Below, in pieces: positions 19,632 to 28,846 of a stretch of DNA of 64,000 nt. A program made the position numbers and the translations under genes. Position 1 is the first letter of the stretch, and every line of letters begins with the position of its first letter. Under the pieces are notes generated by a model. The model was not told where the DNA came from. It saw only the letters and a list, made by a program, of their open reading frames with translations, and searched no databases. Source of the stretch: Dolichospermum flos-aquae CCAP 1403/13F (GTDB lineage: Bacteria > Cyanobacteriota > Cyanobacteriia > Cyanobacteriales > Nostocaceae); contig NZ_CP051206.1 of the NCBI RefSeq assembly GCF_012516395.1, positions 3,633,501 through 3,697,500 of the forward strand. Direction: 5' to 3'.

Positions 19632-20714
19632 CTAAATATTAGGCAGTGAGTTAATAATCTCTACAGCCTTAATTGCTGAAGTGTCTGGCGGAAAACCAAG
19701 ATGTGAGTTGAGAAGCTTTAAAGGGTCTTTATTAAATTGAGGACAAGCTTCGATACGAGCAAAGATACATATAATAATCCCCGGATCATAAATTTCAGTT
19801 AACACAGGAAGATGACCCTTCTGTGCTGAAATATCAAAAGTATATTCTCCCTCAACTCTCTCACTATCATCAAGAAATTGTCCATTCACACGCCATCCAA
19901 CCTGATCACCGAAATCTTTCCAATCCGGTGTGTCGAAAATATAATCAAGTTTGCCACCAATGCTCAAGTAAATGTCTTTTTGAACGCTGAATCCAAATTT
20001 ACTGTTGCTATGTTCTACCCACAATTCGTCAATTTTAAGAAGGTCTTCACATGGAAAATTTATCAGGTCTTCCTTGGTTAATTTTTCGTATTTATTCTTG
20101 CTTACAGCCTTGATCATCAGTTGATAAGTCAGATAATTAGCATCTTCCCATTCACGCCTTGATAGTAATTTAATCAGCTTTGTATAGTCTATGCCTTTTG
20201 AGCTAATACTATCTGTATGAGGTGGTTGTTGAGGAGTTTTTGTGAGTGATTTAGGCTGAGTTATTATAGTTATAGACTCTGACTCTGGTTCTCTTCCAGT
20301 AATAGCCAAAATCAGTTTGTTCATTGGGTTAAGTTCTTCTTTACGAAAATCACAATAATGAAAGTCTTTAAATTCTGGGTAACTGTTTTTTACGGTATTT
20401 ATTATTCCCTCTCCTGTGTTGCGTAGGATAACTAAGCCTGTTTGAATTTCAGAGTTTTTTGGCAAAACTTCTTTTAAAAAGAAATCAATTTCTTCGTGTT
20501 GTATTGGTCCTGTACCATTATTACTAATAAAGACAAGGAAAGCTTTAACTTCACTAATATGATCTTGGAGTTGTTTTTTCCATTTTTTAAATGCTATTAA
20601 GTTATCCTCATCATAAAACGTTTTGATTCCTTGACTTTGCAAAATGCTTTTAATTTTTTCTACCTCTGGCTTGTCTTTGCTATTGTGGCAAATAAAAACA
20701 TCATATTTTTCCAT
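19632..20714 (-). CDS. TIR domain-GUN4 domain fusion protein
   Basis: 360 residues. Residues 1-145 are a TIR domain (MEKYDVFICHNSKDK, IKTFYDEDNL, FLVFISNNGTGPIQHEEID); Glu74/Glu75 sit where catalytic TIRs carry the NADase Glu. A Pro/Ser/Thr linker (about 145-172) leads to a GUN4-like domain (about 174-350: DYTKLIKLLSRREWEDANYL, DELWVEHSNSKFGFSVQK, FGDQVGWRVN). GUN4 binds porphyrins and activates Mg chelatase, but solo GUN4 modules in cyanobacteria occur on signalling proteins. I start at 20714 because of the SD ggagg; the frame extends 26 codons further upstream into the preceding gene. The preceding gene stops 1 bp before this ATG, so they are coupled. Confidence 0.85.
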   Translation of the reverse strand: MEKYDVFICHNSKDKPEVEKIKSILQSQGIKTFYDEDNLIAFKKWKKQLQDHISEVKAFLVFISNNGTGPIQHEEIDFFLKEVLPKNSEIQTGLVILRNTGEGIINTVKNSYPEFKDFHYCDFRKEELNPMNKLILAITGREPESESITIITQPKSLTKTPQQPPHTDSISSKGIDYTKLIKLLSRREWEDANYLTYQLMIKAVSKNKYEKLTKEDLINFPCEDLLKIDELWVEHSNSKFGFSVQKDIYLSIGGKLDYIFDTPDWKDFGDQVGWRVNGQFLDDSERVEGEYTFDISAQKGHLPVLTEIYDPGIIICIFARIEACPQFNKDPLKLLNSHLGFPPDTSAIKAVEIINSLPNI

Positions 20715-20715
20715 T

Positions 20716-21213
20716 TTATTCCTCCACACCTGCAATAGTCGCCAACGCCTTCGCATACTGTTCCAAACCATCTCGTAAAGCAGCCAACTCACTTCGCAAC
20801 TTTGATTCTTCTGACCAACTCACCTCATGTTCCTTGGGACTCACCCCCAGAGGTCGTCTTGCTTCCCAAGCCTGTAACACAGGATGCCATTTAGCTAAAA
20901 ATGGTCTTAACCCATTATTCAGCACCGCAATAGCAATACCCCCGACTGAGTTTTTAGAAGCACCTACATCAGGCCCAGCAGCTTTGAGAACTTCACGGGT
21001 AGTTCCGAATAAACTATACAGAGAGTTCAACGCTTCTCTCACTAACCCCTGGTCAACTTCTAAAGACTGGACAGCAATGCGCGTCACCAGTTCCACATAC
21101 AACGACCAAGCGGCTTTTCGTTCTGTTGTGTCAGCTTCCCATTCCGCAGAACCTATACCAAAGGGAAGACTAATAGATACTTTTTTTAATTTTGCGGGAT
21201 CATGCTTGGGCAT
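20716..21213 (-). CDS. Unknown protein upstream of TIR-GUN4
   Basis: 165 residues from MPKHDPAKLKK; not recognised. The N-terminal strand segment VSISLPFGIGSAEWEADTTE is followed by a mostly helical body (KAAWSLYVELVTRIAV; LRPFLAKWHPVLQAWEARR; SELAALRDGLEQYAKALA). No catalytic motif or membrane span is visible. It is the first gene of a two-gene operon with TIR-GUN4, whose ATG comes right after this stop. A longer frame to 21279 is rejected because its first residues (FFIWKSL) translate the end of a MITE-like repeat. Confidence 0.7.
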   Translation of the reverse strand: MPKHDPAKLKKVSISLPFGIGSAEWEADTTERKAAWSLYVELVTRIAVQSLEVDQGLVREALNSLYSLFGTTREVLKAAGPDVGASKNSVGGIAIAVLNNGLRPFLAKWHPVLQAWEARRPLGVSPKEHEVSWSEESKLRSELAALRDGLEQYAKALATIAGVEE

Positions 21214-21247
21214 AAAAAGCAACGTTAATAAAATCAGTAATTTGTTA

Positions 21248-21371
21248 AGGGACTTCCAAATAAAAAAATACTCAACCACCTAACACAAAAATCTCTCAAA
21301 CCCTTATTCCTCTGTGTCCTCTGCGCCTCTGTGGTTCGTTAATCAGGATAATTTATTTCTTGGAAGTCCCT
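21248..21371. mobile_element. MITE-like inverted-repeat element
   Basis: About 124 bp with imperfect terminal inverted repeats (agggacttccaa, then ataaa) at 21248-21269 and 21351-21371. The interior has no coding capacity. It lies in the promoter region of the TIR-GUN4 operon. The short TA-rich flanks would fit a target duplication but cannot be proven here. Confidence 0.65.
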
Positions 21372-21510
21372 AAATCTAATTATATTGTCTTTTTAGGCAT
21401 CCTAGCCCTAAAATTTGGAATAAAGACCAAATATTCTGGCAATTACCACCCAGGGCTATTTCGTTCTAGATACAACCTGCAACCCACTTTATTTTTAATA
21501 AAAAAAATAA

Positions 21511-21879
21511 TTAAATTAACTCTAAACTTACCCTATCCTCACCATAATTAGCGACTAATATAAATAACTTCAACCATCGAGAACCCAGTAAAATTTCCTG
21601 TATTTCATCTCCAGCAAATACAGGAATTTCCCACTCTTGACCATCTATAATTACCCTACCATGATAAACATCAAATTCAGTTTCTCCTTGAGCAGTTCTT
21701 AATTTATTCTGACGTAAAAAAGGCCAATCAAGACTTTGTACATCTTGTTTATTCATGGCTAAATATTCAGTAAATCCTGTGTCTAACATTGTTTCTACAG
21801 GAAAACTGAAATTATCTCCATCAATTAAATCAATTTCCAAATAAATTTGACCTTTATCTCCAAATCTTCCCTCAATCAT
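21511..21879 (-). CDS. Retropepsin-like (clan AA) aspartic protease-like protein
   Basis: 122 residues. The segment VETMLDTGFTEYLAMN has the D-T-G of aspartic proteases with hydrophobic flanks, followed by strands and the late LLGSRWLKLF, as in cyanobacterial clan AA proteins. One domain is present, so an active enzyme would be a dimer. It overlaps the upstream gene by 4 bp (21876-21879). These short proteins often come in pairs with small regulators and a proteolytic role is not proven. Confidence 0.7.
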   Translation of the reverse strand: MIEGRFGDKGQIYLEIDLIDGDNFSFPVETMLDTGFTEYLAMNKQDVQSLDWPFLRQNKLRTAQGETEFDVYHGRVIIDGQEWEIPVFAGDEIQEILLGSRWLKLFILVANYGEDRVSLELI

Positions 21880-22193
21880 ATTCTGCCACTAACTCCCGTT
21901 TCATTAATGCCATAAATATGATGAATCACATGAGGATACTTTTCTCTAGCCATTTTACTAGCTACCTCTTGATCCTGATCAATAAAATAATCACCGCTAT
22001 CAGGTTCAATAGCAATATACCAACCATAATATTTATCTAATATTTCTGGTTTTAAACGCTCAAAAATTACCCAACAACGATCAGAAAATGCCTGTCTTCT
22101 AGCTCTATCTTCAGCTTTTTGTTCATCAGTCCACTGAATTTCGGGAAATACTCGGCCACGACGGACAACTCTTTGGTGTGTGGATTGTGTCAT
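21876..22193 (-). CDS. Small hypothetical protein paired with the aspartic protease-like gene
   Basis: 105 residues from MTQSTHQRVVRRGRVFPEI. It has a basic N terminus, then the DUF5678-like segment YYGWYIAIEPDSGDYFID and a C-terminal VASKMAREKYPH. The start at 22193 has the SD aggtga 5 nt away; starts at 22232 and 22271 are open but less well placed. It overlaps the protease-like gene by 4 bp, indicating translational coupling. Confidence 0.65.
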   Translation of the reverse strand: MTQSTHQRVVRRGRVFPEIQWTDEQKAEDRARRQAFSDRCWVIFERLKPEILDKYYGWYIAIEPDSGDYFIDQDQEVASKMAREKYPHVIHHIYGINETGVSGRI

Positions 22194-22274
22194 CTTGATC
22201 ACCTGCTTAAAATTCATCCTAAATTCTAGCATATTCGAGTCCTCTCCCTGAATGGGAGAGGTAATTTTCAATTG

Positions 22275-23279
22275 TTATATCATCGCTAGATTAGGTGTTT
22301 TTTCCTGCTTTTGAAATGGGGGACGCATTTCCAAACCAAGCAAGTTCAACATTTCTTTATCTGCGTCGTAATCGGGACAGGGAGTTGTTACCGTCAACAT
22401 TTTATTATCATCGCTGGAGAAGATGGAATTTGCACCAGCCATGAAGCATAAAGCCTGTTCTACTTGGGAAAGTCTCGCCCTACCTGCACTCAAACGCACG
22501 TCAGATTTAGGCATAATAATTCTAGCAGTCGCAATCATCCGCACTACATCCCAAATAGGCACATCTGGTTGATTTTCTAAAGGTGTACCGGGAACTTGGG
22601 AAAGAATATTGATGGGTACGGATTCGGGGTGAGGCTGTAAATTTGAGAGAGTATGTAACATTCCGACTCTATCGCTAACATTTTCCCCTAAACCGAGAAT
22701 ACCGCCCGAACATACGGTAACATTAGTTTGGCGAACATTGGCAATTGTATTCAGGCGATCGCCATAAGTTCGAGTTGTAATTACAGTGCTGTAATATTCC
22801 TCTGAGGTATCAAGATTATGGTTATAAGCATATAATCCCGCATCCTCTAACCGCTTGGCTTGGTTTTCTGTCAACATTCCCAAGGTACAGCATACCTCTA
22901 AACCCATGCCAGTTACATCCTTGACCATATCCAGGACTTCCTCAAATTGGGAATTATCCCGAACTTCTCTCCAAGCAGCACCCATACAAACGCGACTCAC
23001 ACCGCTTTCTTTAGCTGTTTTGGCAATATTTATCACCGTTTCTTTTTCTAACAGTGCTTCGGGTTTTACCTCAGTTTTATAGCGGGAAGATTGAGCGCAG
23101 TAACCGCAATCTTCGGGACACGCACCAGTTTTAATGGAGATAAGTTTACAAACTTGTATTTGTTCAGGTTTGTGATATTGACGATGCACAGTAGCAGCTT
23201 GATAAATTAGCTCTAGAAATGGGGTATTATATATTGTTAAAATCTCTGTCGGTTGCAAATTGTAGCGTATTTCTACCAT
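22275..23279 (-). CDS. bioB: Biotin synthase
   Basis: 334 residues. Radical SAM enzyme inserting sulfur into dethiobiotin. The SAM-binding cluster motif is Cys54, Cys58, Cys61 ([14 protein letters not shown]), followed by conserved [22 protein letters not shown] and RLSAGRARL. Stop codon near the 5' end of the small upstream paralog pair; no other bio gene is adjacent. The region upstream contains a run of five hairpins (23316-23428). Confidence 0.97.
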   Translation of the reverse strand: MVEIRYNLQPTEILTIYNTPFLELIYQAATVHRQYHKPEQIQVCKLISIKTGACPEDCGYCAQSSRYKTEVKPEALLEKETVINIAKTAKESGVSRVCMGAAWREVRDNSQFEEVLDMVKDVTGMGLEVCCTLGMLTENQAKRLEDAGLYAYNHNLDTSEEYYSTVITTRTYGDRLNTIANVRQTNVTVCSGGILGLGENVSDRVGMLHTLSNLQPHPESVPINILSQVPGTPLENQPDVPIWDVVRMIATARIIMPKSDVRLSAGRARLSQVEQALCFMAGANSIFSSDDNKMLTVTTPCPDYDADKEMLNLLGLEMRPPFQKQEKTPNLAMI

Positions 23280-23315
23280 GATTATCCTCTTTGTAGTTGA
23301 AATTAACTAGCCCCG

Positions 23316-23428
23316 GCGATTAGAAATCGCGTCTACACAGACGAAACCCACCTGCGTGGGTTATAAAACCCGAATTTTTTTAGTCCGCGTAGGCGGACTT
23401 TGGTTATGTAGCCGCGAATTACATTCGC
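23316..23428. repeat. Run of five consecutive palindromes
   Basis: Within about 113 bp are five perfect or near-perfect hairpins: gcgatt/aatcgc, gtct/agac, aacccac/gtgggtt, agtccgc/gcggact and gcgaat/attcgc. A similar modular palindrome cluster occurs at 42344-42456. It sits between divergent bioB and the GNAT gene and could affect RNA from both. Confidence 0.85.
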
Positions 23429-23476
23429 CCAAAACTTTTAAAATATCATCTTACTAAAATATTTAAATTTGATTAT

Positions 23477-24049
23477 ATGACATCAGAGCCACCAATTCTG
23501 ACAAGCGATCGCCTAATATTAAGAATGGCAGTGATGGAGGATATTCCCTACATACTCAAATATTTTACGGAAAATAAAGAATATCTTACGCCATTTTATC
23601 CTCAATGGGATGAAAACTTTTTTACTCACGATTATTGGGAGTATCAAGTAGAAACGAGTTTCTGGGAATTTGTGAACAACTATTCATTAAAACTATTTAT
23701 TTATCGGAAACACCAGCCTAGACAAATTGTGGGGACTGCTAATTTTAGCAACTTTGTCTATAGTGCTGCTCAATTTTGTCAATTAGGATACAGTTTAGCA
23801 GAATCAGCACAAGGTTATGGTTACATGACAGAAGCCTTGTCTATTTCCACTAAGTATGTTTTTCAAGAATTAAATCTGCACCGCATTATGGCTAATTATA
23901 TGCCCCATAATCGCCGCAGTGGTAATGTTCTTAAAAGGGCTGGTTTTGTAGTTGAAGGATATGCTAGAGATTATTTAATGATTAATGGTAAATGGGAAGA
24001 TCATATTTTTACAAGTTTGACAAATCCCCACTGGCGATCAGATTTATAA
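23477..24049 (+). CDS. GNAT N-acetyltransferase, RimJ/RimL-like
   Basis: 190 residues. It has the acetyl-CoA binding pattern (LGYSLAESAQGYGYMTEAL) and the RimJ-type core HRIMANYMPHNRRSGNVLKRAGFVVEG. Members acetylate protein N termini or small amines; the substrate here is unknown. No operon partner is evident; a palindrome follows its stop. Confidence 0.85.
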   Translation: MTSEPPILTSDRLILRMAVMEDIPYILKYFTENKEYLTPFYPQWDENFFTHDYWEYQVETSFWEFVNNYSLKLFIYRKHQPRQIVGTANFSNFVYSAAQFCQLGYSLAESAQGYGYMTEALSISTKYVFQELNLHRIMANYMPHNRRSGNVLKRAGFVVEGYARDYLMINGKWEDHIFTSLTNPHWRSDL

Positions 24050-24062
24050 TATTATAATACCT

Positions 24063-24097
24063 CAGATCCCCGACTTGTCCAAGAAGTCGGGGATCTG
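24063..24097. repeat. Dispersed palindrome, copy 2
   Basis: 14-bp arms (cagatccccgactt and complement) with a 7-nt loop, between the GNAT gene and the DUF6671 gene. Closely related to the copies at 478, 24972 and 43533. Confidence 0.9.
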
Positions 24098-24121
24098 AAG
24101 ATAATTATGGAAAAATAAATT

Positions 24122-24973
24122 ATGTCAATATATAATAATCGCGTGGCTATTTTGGCGACAATGCACAATAAAGAAAAAGTAATTTCTCCTTTATTGAAGG
24201 AACATTTAGGAATTAATTTGATAGTTCCTCAAGGCTTAAATACTGATATTTTTGGAACTTTTACTAGAGAAATTAAACGTCCAGATACACAAATTATTAC
24301 TGCTAGGTTAAAAGCTAAAAAAGCCTTGGAAATGTATGATGAAAAAATAGCAATTGCTAGTGAAGGAAGTTTTGCACCTCATCCCCTAATTCCCTATATT
24401 TATGCTAACCGAGAAATCATTATTTTTCTGGATCAAGAAAATGATTTAGAAATTATTGGTGAAGTATTTTCTATGGAAACTAATTTTAATCATCAGACTA
24501 TATCTAGTTTAGAAGAAGCTGAAGAATTTGGTAAAAAAGTAGGTTTTCCTGAACATGGTTTAGTAATTTCATTTAATAATATATCTACAGGAAAAACACA
24601 ATTTATTAAAGGTATTACCAGCAAAGAAAACCTAATCAATTCCGTAGAAATTGCCATAAAAAACACAAATGGTAAATTTCATATAGAAACAGATATGAGA
24701 GCAATGTATAATCCTACCAGGATGAAAAATATTGCCTTTGCTACTCAAGACTTAATTAATAAAATTAATAGTTTATGTCCCCAATGTCATACTCCTGGTT
24801 TTATGATTAATCAAAAAATCCCTGGACTACCTTGTGAACTTTGTCATCAGCCAACTTCATTAATTAAAGCAGTAATTTTTCAATGTCAAAAATGCAATTT
24901 TACCCAACAACAATTATTTCCTAACAATCAAGAATTTGCTGATCCTAGTTTATGTGAATATTGTAATCCTTAG
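24122..24973 (+). CDS. DUF6671 family protein with zinc-ribbon C terminus
   Basis: 283 residues. N-terminal two thirds are a globular domain (NNRVAILATMHNKEKVISP; RPDTQIITARLKAKKAL; TDMRAMYNPTRMKNI). The C terminus carries CxxC pairs: CPQCH, CELCH, CQKCN and CEYCN, so two zinc ribbons are likely. Family function is unknown; the assignment to DUF6671 rests on this combination. Its stop codon overlaps the first base of palindrome copy 3, which then acts as a terminator-like hairpin. Confidence 0.7.
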   Translation: MSIYNNRVAILATMHNKEKVISPLLKEHLGINLIVPQGLNTDIFGTFTREIKRPDTQIITARLKAKKALEMYDEKIAIASEGSFAPHPLIPYIYANREIIIFLDQENDLEIIGEVFSMETNFNHQTISSLEEAEEFGKKVGFPEHGLVISFNNISTGKTQFIKGITSKENLINSVEIAIKNTNGKFHIETDMRAMYNPTRMKNIAFATQDLINKINSLCPQCHTPGFMINQKIPGLPCELCHQPTSLIKAVIFQCQKCNFTQQQLFPNNQEFADPSLCEYCNP

Positions 24974-25004
24974 ATCCCCGACTTCTTCAAGAAGTCGGGG
25001 ATCT
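24972..25004. terminator. Dispersed palindrome, copy 3, used as terminator-like hairpin
   Basis: Same 15-bp arms as copy 1 around a 3-nt loop; the following bases are T-rich (atttttttattt), so it fits an intrinsic terminator of the DUF6671 gene, whose stop overlaps the palindrome. Confidence 0.8.
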
Positions 25005-25049
25005 ATTTTTTTATTTATCATTCTCAAGAAAATAAATAATTTTCATAAG

Positions 25050-25433
25050 CTACTTTAAAAACTCCATCACTTCTTGTAGAACATCAGCTATATGTGGTTT
25101 TTCGCAAGCAATTACATTGTCAAAAAGATGTTTATGGTGGGGGAAACTAGACAAGTTGGGAAAGTGTGGTGTACTGTCATAACGAAAAATCAGACTATTT
25201 TGCTCATCTTGAAAGTGATAGCGGTAATCAATATATTTAATCTGATTATCTACAACAACAAAGGCTTCACTGACTGCTAGTAAATATCTAATTGCAAAAC
25301 GTATCCTAATGCGGAGATTAGCCCGCTCTGTCGTTAAAATGACTGCACTATATTCCTCAATGTATGCATTAGAGCAATTGAGTGAAAGTTGCTCAATTTC
25401 ATCTAAATACGCTTGGATAAGTTTACGCGACAT
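25050..25433 (-). CDS. TumE-like toxin (DUF6516)
   Basis: 127 residues; the segment IRFAIRYLLAVSEAFVVVDNQIKYIDYRYHFQDE is the recognisable core of the TumE/DUF6516 toxin family found in cyanobacteria, here followed by RYDSTPHFPNLSSFPHHKHL. The proposed activity in the family is RNA cleavage, not visible from motifs. It overlaps the upstream gene by 11 bp. Confidence 0.65.
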   Translation of the reverse strand: MSRKLIQAYLDEIEQLSLNCSNAYIEEYSAVILTTERANLRIRIRFAIRYLLAVSEAFVVVDNQIKYIDYRYHFQDEQNSLIFRYDSTPHFPNLSSFPHHKHLFDNVIACEKPHIADVLQEVMEFLK

Positions 25434-25653
25434 CTTGGAGTTTGCTGGTTATTTCTTGATGTAAAGCTAGATAATGCTGATAATTTCCTGCCCATTCGAC
25501 AAACACTTCATCATCAGAAGTTTTTCCTTGGTTATATTTGGCAAAAAAATCTTCTGAACTCATTTGGTACTTGATTTCATAAACATTTAACTGTTTGGTA
25601 AGGGCAATCAACGCATCTAGTAGAGATGTATATTCGATAACTTGTTTACGCAT
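25423..25653 (-). CDS. TumA-like antitoxin candidate
   Basis: 76 residues (MRKQVIEYTSLLDALIAL...), acidic, helical. It precedes and overlaps the TumE-like toxin by 11 bp, the position expected for its antitoxin. The sequence itself has no diagnostic motif, so the call rests on position and size. Confidence 0.6.
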   Translation of the reverse strand: MRKQVIEYTSLLDALIALTKQLNVYEIKYQMSSEDFFAKYNQGKTSDDEVFVEWAGNYQHYLALHQEITSKLQDVA

Positions 25654-25843
25654 TCATTTATCTGTTTAAGTTGATTAACTTAATCATATTGTAATTTTAA
25701 TCAGATATTGATTTTATCCTCAAGAAGATAAATAATTTTCATAAGCTTCTCGTTGCTGTTCTTCAGAAAGATACGTTATTAAATAGAAAGATCGTAAGCT
25801 TTTTTGTCTATCATTAAATAAATATCAATTAAGCGTAATTATA

Positions 25844-27301
25844 ATGACTCTGGATGAAACTCTCAATCATACTCATGCTACTAATCCCTTACTTACCCTC
25901 AACTATGAACCAGCCCTAGAATCTCTAGGTAATGACTACTATGATCAAGTTGTAGCCGAGGAATTTCCCCAACTTATGTTACGCTGGCGCAATGACGCAC
26001 TACTGCCACGCTTAGGAGTTGCGCCCCAAGTAGTTAAAGACGAAGATTTTATTAACGCTTTTGGTAAATTTGAGGGAAGAGAACCGCTGTTAGCACTACG
26101 TTATCACGGTTATCAATTTGGACAATATAACTCCCAATTAGGTGACGGTAGAGGCTTTCTCTATGGACAAGTGCGGGGTATTGATGGGGAATTATATGAT
26201 TTTGGCACAAAAGGTTCGGGAAGAACCCCCTACTCTCGCGGTGGTGACGGAATGCTAACACTTAAAGGAGGAGTGCGGGAAGTTCTCGCCGCTGAAGCAC
26301 TTCATCGTTTAGGCGTTCGCACTTCTCGCTGTTTAAGTATGATTGAAACGGGTTTGGGTTTGTGGCGCGGTGATGAACCTTCTCCAACTCGTTCTTCTGT
26401 CATGATTCGCATGAGTAAATCTCATATTCGTTTTGGTACTTTTGAACGATTAAACTATTTCAAACGACATGATTTAACTCAAAAACTGTTAGATCATGTA
26501 ATTGAACAGTATTACCCGCATTTGCAAGCTGAAAATGATAAATATGCTTTATTTTATGCCGAATTAGTGCAGCGTGTCGCCGAATTAGTAGCACAATGGA
26601 TGGCAGCGGGTTTTTGTCATGCAGTTCTGAATACTGATAATATGTCAATTACCGGGGAAAGTTTTGACTATGGACCCTATGCCTTTATTCCTACTTACGA
26701 TCTCCAATTTACGGCGGCATATTTCGATTATTATAAACGTTATTGTTACAGTCAACAACCAGGGATTTGCAAATTAAATTTAGAACTTTTGCAAGAACCT
26801 TTAAAGGCAATAATTCACCAAGGTGATTTGGATATTGCTTTATCTAAGTTTGCTGAATATTACCAAGCTGAATATCGAGCCTTGATGTTGAAAAAATTGG
26901 GTTTTGAAGATTTACAATTAGCCGAAGCTGATGAATTTTTGCGGTTAACCATTACCTTTTTACATGATAGTCAAGTTGGTTATCATCAATTCTTTGCTGA
27001 TTTAGCTGCTACCTTTTCTAATACATGGCGAGATGATCCAGCTTTTGTGATGAATGGTTCAGAACTTAGCCCCGCATTAGGAAAATCAGCGACTTTTGAT
27101 AATTGGTGTTTTCTTTATCATAAAATTCTCAATCATTTTGATCCTGAACAAATGGATAAAATTGGTAAAACTCTAGCTGAATCTAATCCTAAAACAGCTT
27201 TATTAAGACCTGTGATTGAGTCTGTTTGGGAACGAATCACTGAAGATGATAATTGGCAACCTTTTTATGATTTAGTGGAAACACTGCAAACAGGAAGGTA
27301 G
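25844..27301 (+). CDS. selO: Protein adenylyltransferase SelO (YdiU/UPF0061)
   Basis: 485 residues, normal length. A pseudokinase-fold enzyme that transfers AMP to proteins. Characteristic blocks: [28 protein letters not shown] (split here as two overlapping motifs), [31 protein letters not shown] and [20 protein letters not shown] with the conserved Asn/Asp. It lacks the terminal Cys-Sec/Cys pair of eukaryotic SelO, as expected in bacteria. The HicBA pair follows 80 bp later on the same strand. Confidence 0.93.
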   Translation: MTLDETLNHTHATNPLLTLNYEPALESLGNDYYDQVVAEEFPQLMLRWRNDALLPRLGVAPQVVKDEDFINAFGKFEGREPLLALRYHGYQFGQYNSQLGDGRGFLYGQVRGIDGELYDFGTKGSGRTPYSRGGDGMLTLKGGVREVLAAEALHRLGVRTSRCLSMIETGLGLWRGDEPSPTRSSVMIRMSKSHIRFGTFERLNYFKRHDLTQKLLDHVIEQYYPHLQAENDKYALFYAELVQRVAELVAQWMAAGFCHAVLNTDNMSITGESFDYGPYAFIPTYDLQFTAAYFDYYKRYCYSQQPGICKLNLELLQEPLKAIIHQGDLDIALSKFAEYYQAEYRALMLKKLGFEDLQLAEADEFLRLTITFLHDSQVGYHQFFADLAATFSNTWRDDPAFVMNGSELSPALGKSATFDNWCFLYHKILNHFDPEQMDKIGKTLAESNPKTALLRPVIESVWERITEDDNWQPFYDLVETLQTGR

Positions 27302-27382
27302 TTTGTCAGCAGAGGCGGGGTTTCCTCGCCCATGAGTCGGGAAATTCGCCTTTTTAATCACAAGTATTTAATAGGAAATAAT

Positions 27383-27610
27383 ATGATAAACAAAAAACTA
27401 ATTGACTATACAATTATTTTACGCCCCGATGATAATGGAACATTTGTTGCTTACGTTCCAGCAATTAAAGGATGTCATGCGTGGGGAAAAACCCATGAAG
27501 AAGCTCGTTCAGAGTTAAACCATGTTTTTGAAATGATATCAGCAGAATATTTAGAGGCTGGTAAATCCTTACCTAATGATATTGAGGTAACTATTGCTTA
27601 TGCCAGCTAA
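27383..27610 (+). CDS. hicB: HicB-like antitoxin
   Basis: 75 residues from the ATG at 27383 (SD aggaa); the frame is open to a TTG at 27332 but that extension is not family-like. Contains the HicB core: YTIILRPDDNGTFVAYVPAIKGCHAWGKTHEEARSEL (seen in two parts). It is followed at once by hicA, which overlaps it by 11 bp. This order (B then A) is common in cyanobacteria. Confidence 0.88.
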   Translation: MINKKLIDYTIILRPDDNGTFVAYVPAIKGCHAWGKTHEEARSELNHVFEMISAEYLEAGKSLPNDIEVTIAYAS

Positions 27611-27812
27611 AGCCAAAACTTTAGAAAAAGTTGCCAAAAAATTAGGCTTTGAGAAAATTCGTCAAAAAGGTAGTCATGCTCGCTGGAAGCATCCCGATGG
27701 TCGCGCAACAACTATTCCTATTCATGGAAATGCTGAAATCGGCAGTTGGCTATTCCAGGAAATTCTTAAACAATTAGAAATTACAGAAGATGAATTTAAT
27801 AATCTCAGATAG
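27600..27812 (+). CDS. hicA: HicA-like toxin (mRNA interferase)
   Basis: 70 residues from the ATG at 27600. Typical dsRBD-like fold with the catalytic His in QKGSHARWKHPDGRATTIP, plus IGSWLFQEILKQLEI. It overlaps hicB by 11 bp, and its 3' end overlaps the convergent glycerate kinase gene by 8 bp. Confidence 0.9.
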   Translation: MPAKAKTLEKVAKKLGFEKIRQKGSHARWKHPDGRATTIPIHGNAEIGSWLFQEILKQLEITEDEFNNLR

Positions 27813-28842
27813 CTTTTCTAATTTTCCCAAAACTATGATCAGCATTAATTTCAATTACTAAATCAACAGATGATGATTGAATTAAGGGATTAATGAATAA
27901 TTCGGGATGTAAAGAACGCCAAAAATAATTTACAAATTCTTCTATTTCTGCGTCACTCATTCCTGATTTACCAGCAGCAATCATTTGTCTTTCTGCTTGC
28001 TTGCGCCATGCTAAAGAATAACGGTAATCTGTGGGATAAAGAACTATTAAACTATCTAATCTTTCCCACAGTGGTAAATAATCTTTTAGCTGATTATTCA
28101 TATCAGAGGCAAATTGTTTGTCTACGTCTGTAAGAATAGGTGGTGGTGGAGTTAATAACACTTTAGGAGGAATTGGTTTTACGCCCACAAACCAGCCTTC
28201 AAACAGAACAATATCTATAGGATTTGTGATAACTTCAGGAGTAGTGCGATCGCCAATACCTCCATAGGCAGATTTATCAAATCTAGGAACTATCACAGGA
28301 CTCTTGCTTTGAGCAATCTGATCGAGTACACTGAAAGCTAGGTGAATATCGTGGGTTCCAGGGGGACCACGCCAAACTAAACGGGGATCTTGCTGCATTA
28401 AAGCCAAACGCTCGCTATAAGTTTTGTACAAGTCATCCAAAGACAAACTTAACGTCCGATATCCTAACTGCTGGAGAATCAAACCCAGTATCTGGGACAT
28501 TGTAGTTTTACCAGTTCCTTGTGTGCCTAAAATTCCCTGGACAAAAGGTTTCCCTAACTGTTGACGTTGTGCTGCAATTTGGATTCCCAAGGGTAGCCAT
28601 AAATCCCACAATACCTGTAACACTTTTGGCGGTTGAATTTTTAGGGTAGTTTGACAAAATTGACTAAAATTAGGGAAAACTAACTTCAGTAAATCCCCTC
28701 TCCTTTGGATAACTTCAGCCACATTATCAGAAGTAATATTAAACACCTTAGCTCGCAAAGGATCTGCCAATGCTGCGGCTTGTGCTGACACTTGCCAAGA
28801 TGTGTCTGTTGTTAAAACTTGACTCAACCATTCACTACTCAT
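27805..28842 (-). CDS. glyK: Glycerate kinase (cyanobacterial/plant type)
   Basis: 345 residues. P-loop kinase with GTQGTGKTTMSQ, DDLYKTYSERLAL and the LFEGWFVGVKPI block, as in plant-type D-glycerate 3-kinase, the last step of photorespiration. Starts 4 bp after the ycf20 stop, so the two are cotranscribed. The 3' end overlaps hicA by 8 bp on the other strand. Confidence 0.85.
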   Translation of the reverse strand: MSSEWLSQVLTTDTSWQVSAQAAALADPLRAKVFNITSDNVAEVIQRRGDLLKLVFPNFSQFCQTTLKIQPPKVLQVLWDLWLPLGIQIAAQRQQLGKPFVQGILGTQGTGKTTMSQILGLILQQLGYRTLSLSLDDLYKTYSERLALMQQDPRLVWRGPPGTHDIHLAFSVLDQIAQSKSPVIVPRFDKSAYGGIGDRTTPEVITNPIDIVLFEGWFVGVKPIPPKVLLTPPPPILTDVDKQFASDMNNQLKDYLPLWERLDSLIVLYPTDYRYSLAWRKQAERQMIAAGKSGMSDAEIEEFVNYFWRSLHPELFINPLIQSSSVDLVIEINADHSFGKIRKAI

Positions 28843-28846
28843 AAAA

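Noticed and set aside
20834..21283. 149-codon plus-strand frame opposite the 165-aa gene upstream of TIR-GUN4
   Set aside because: Opposite strand; the minus frame fits SD and operon coupling with TIR-GUN4.
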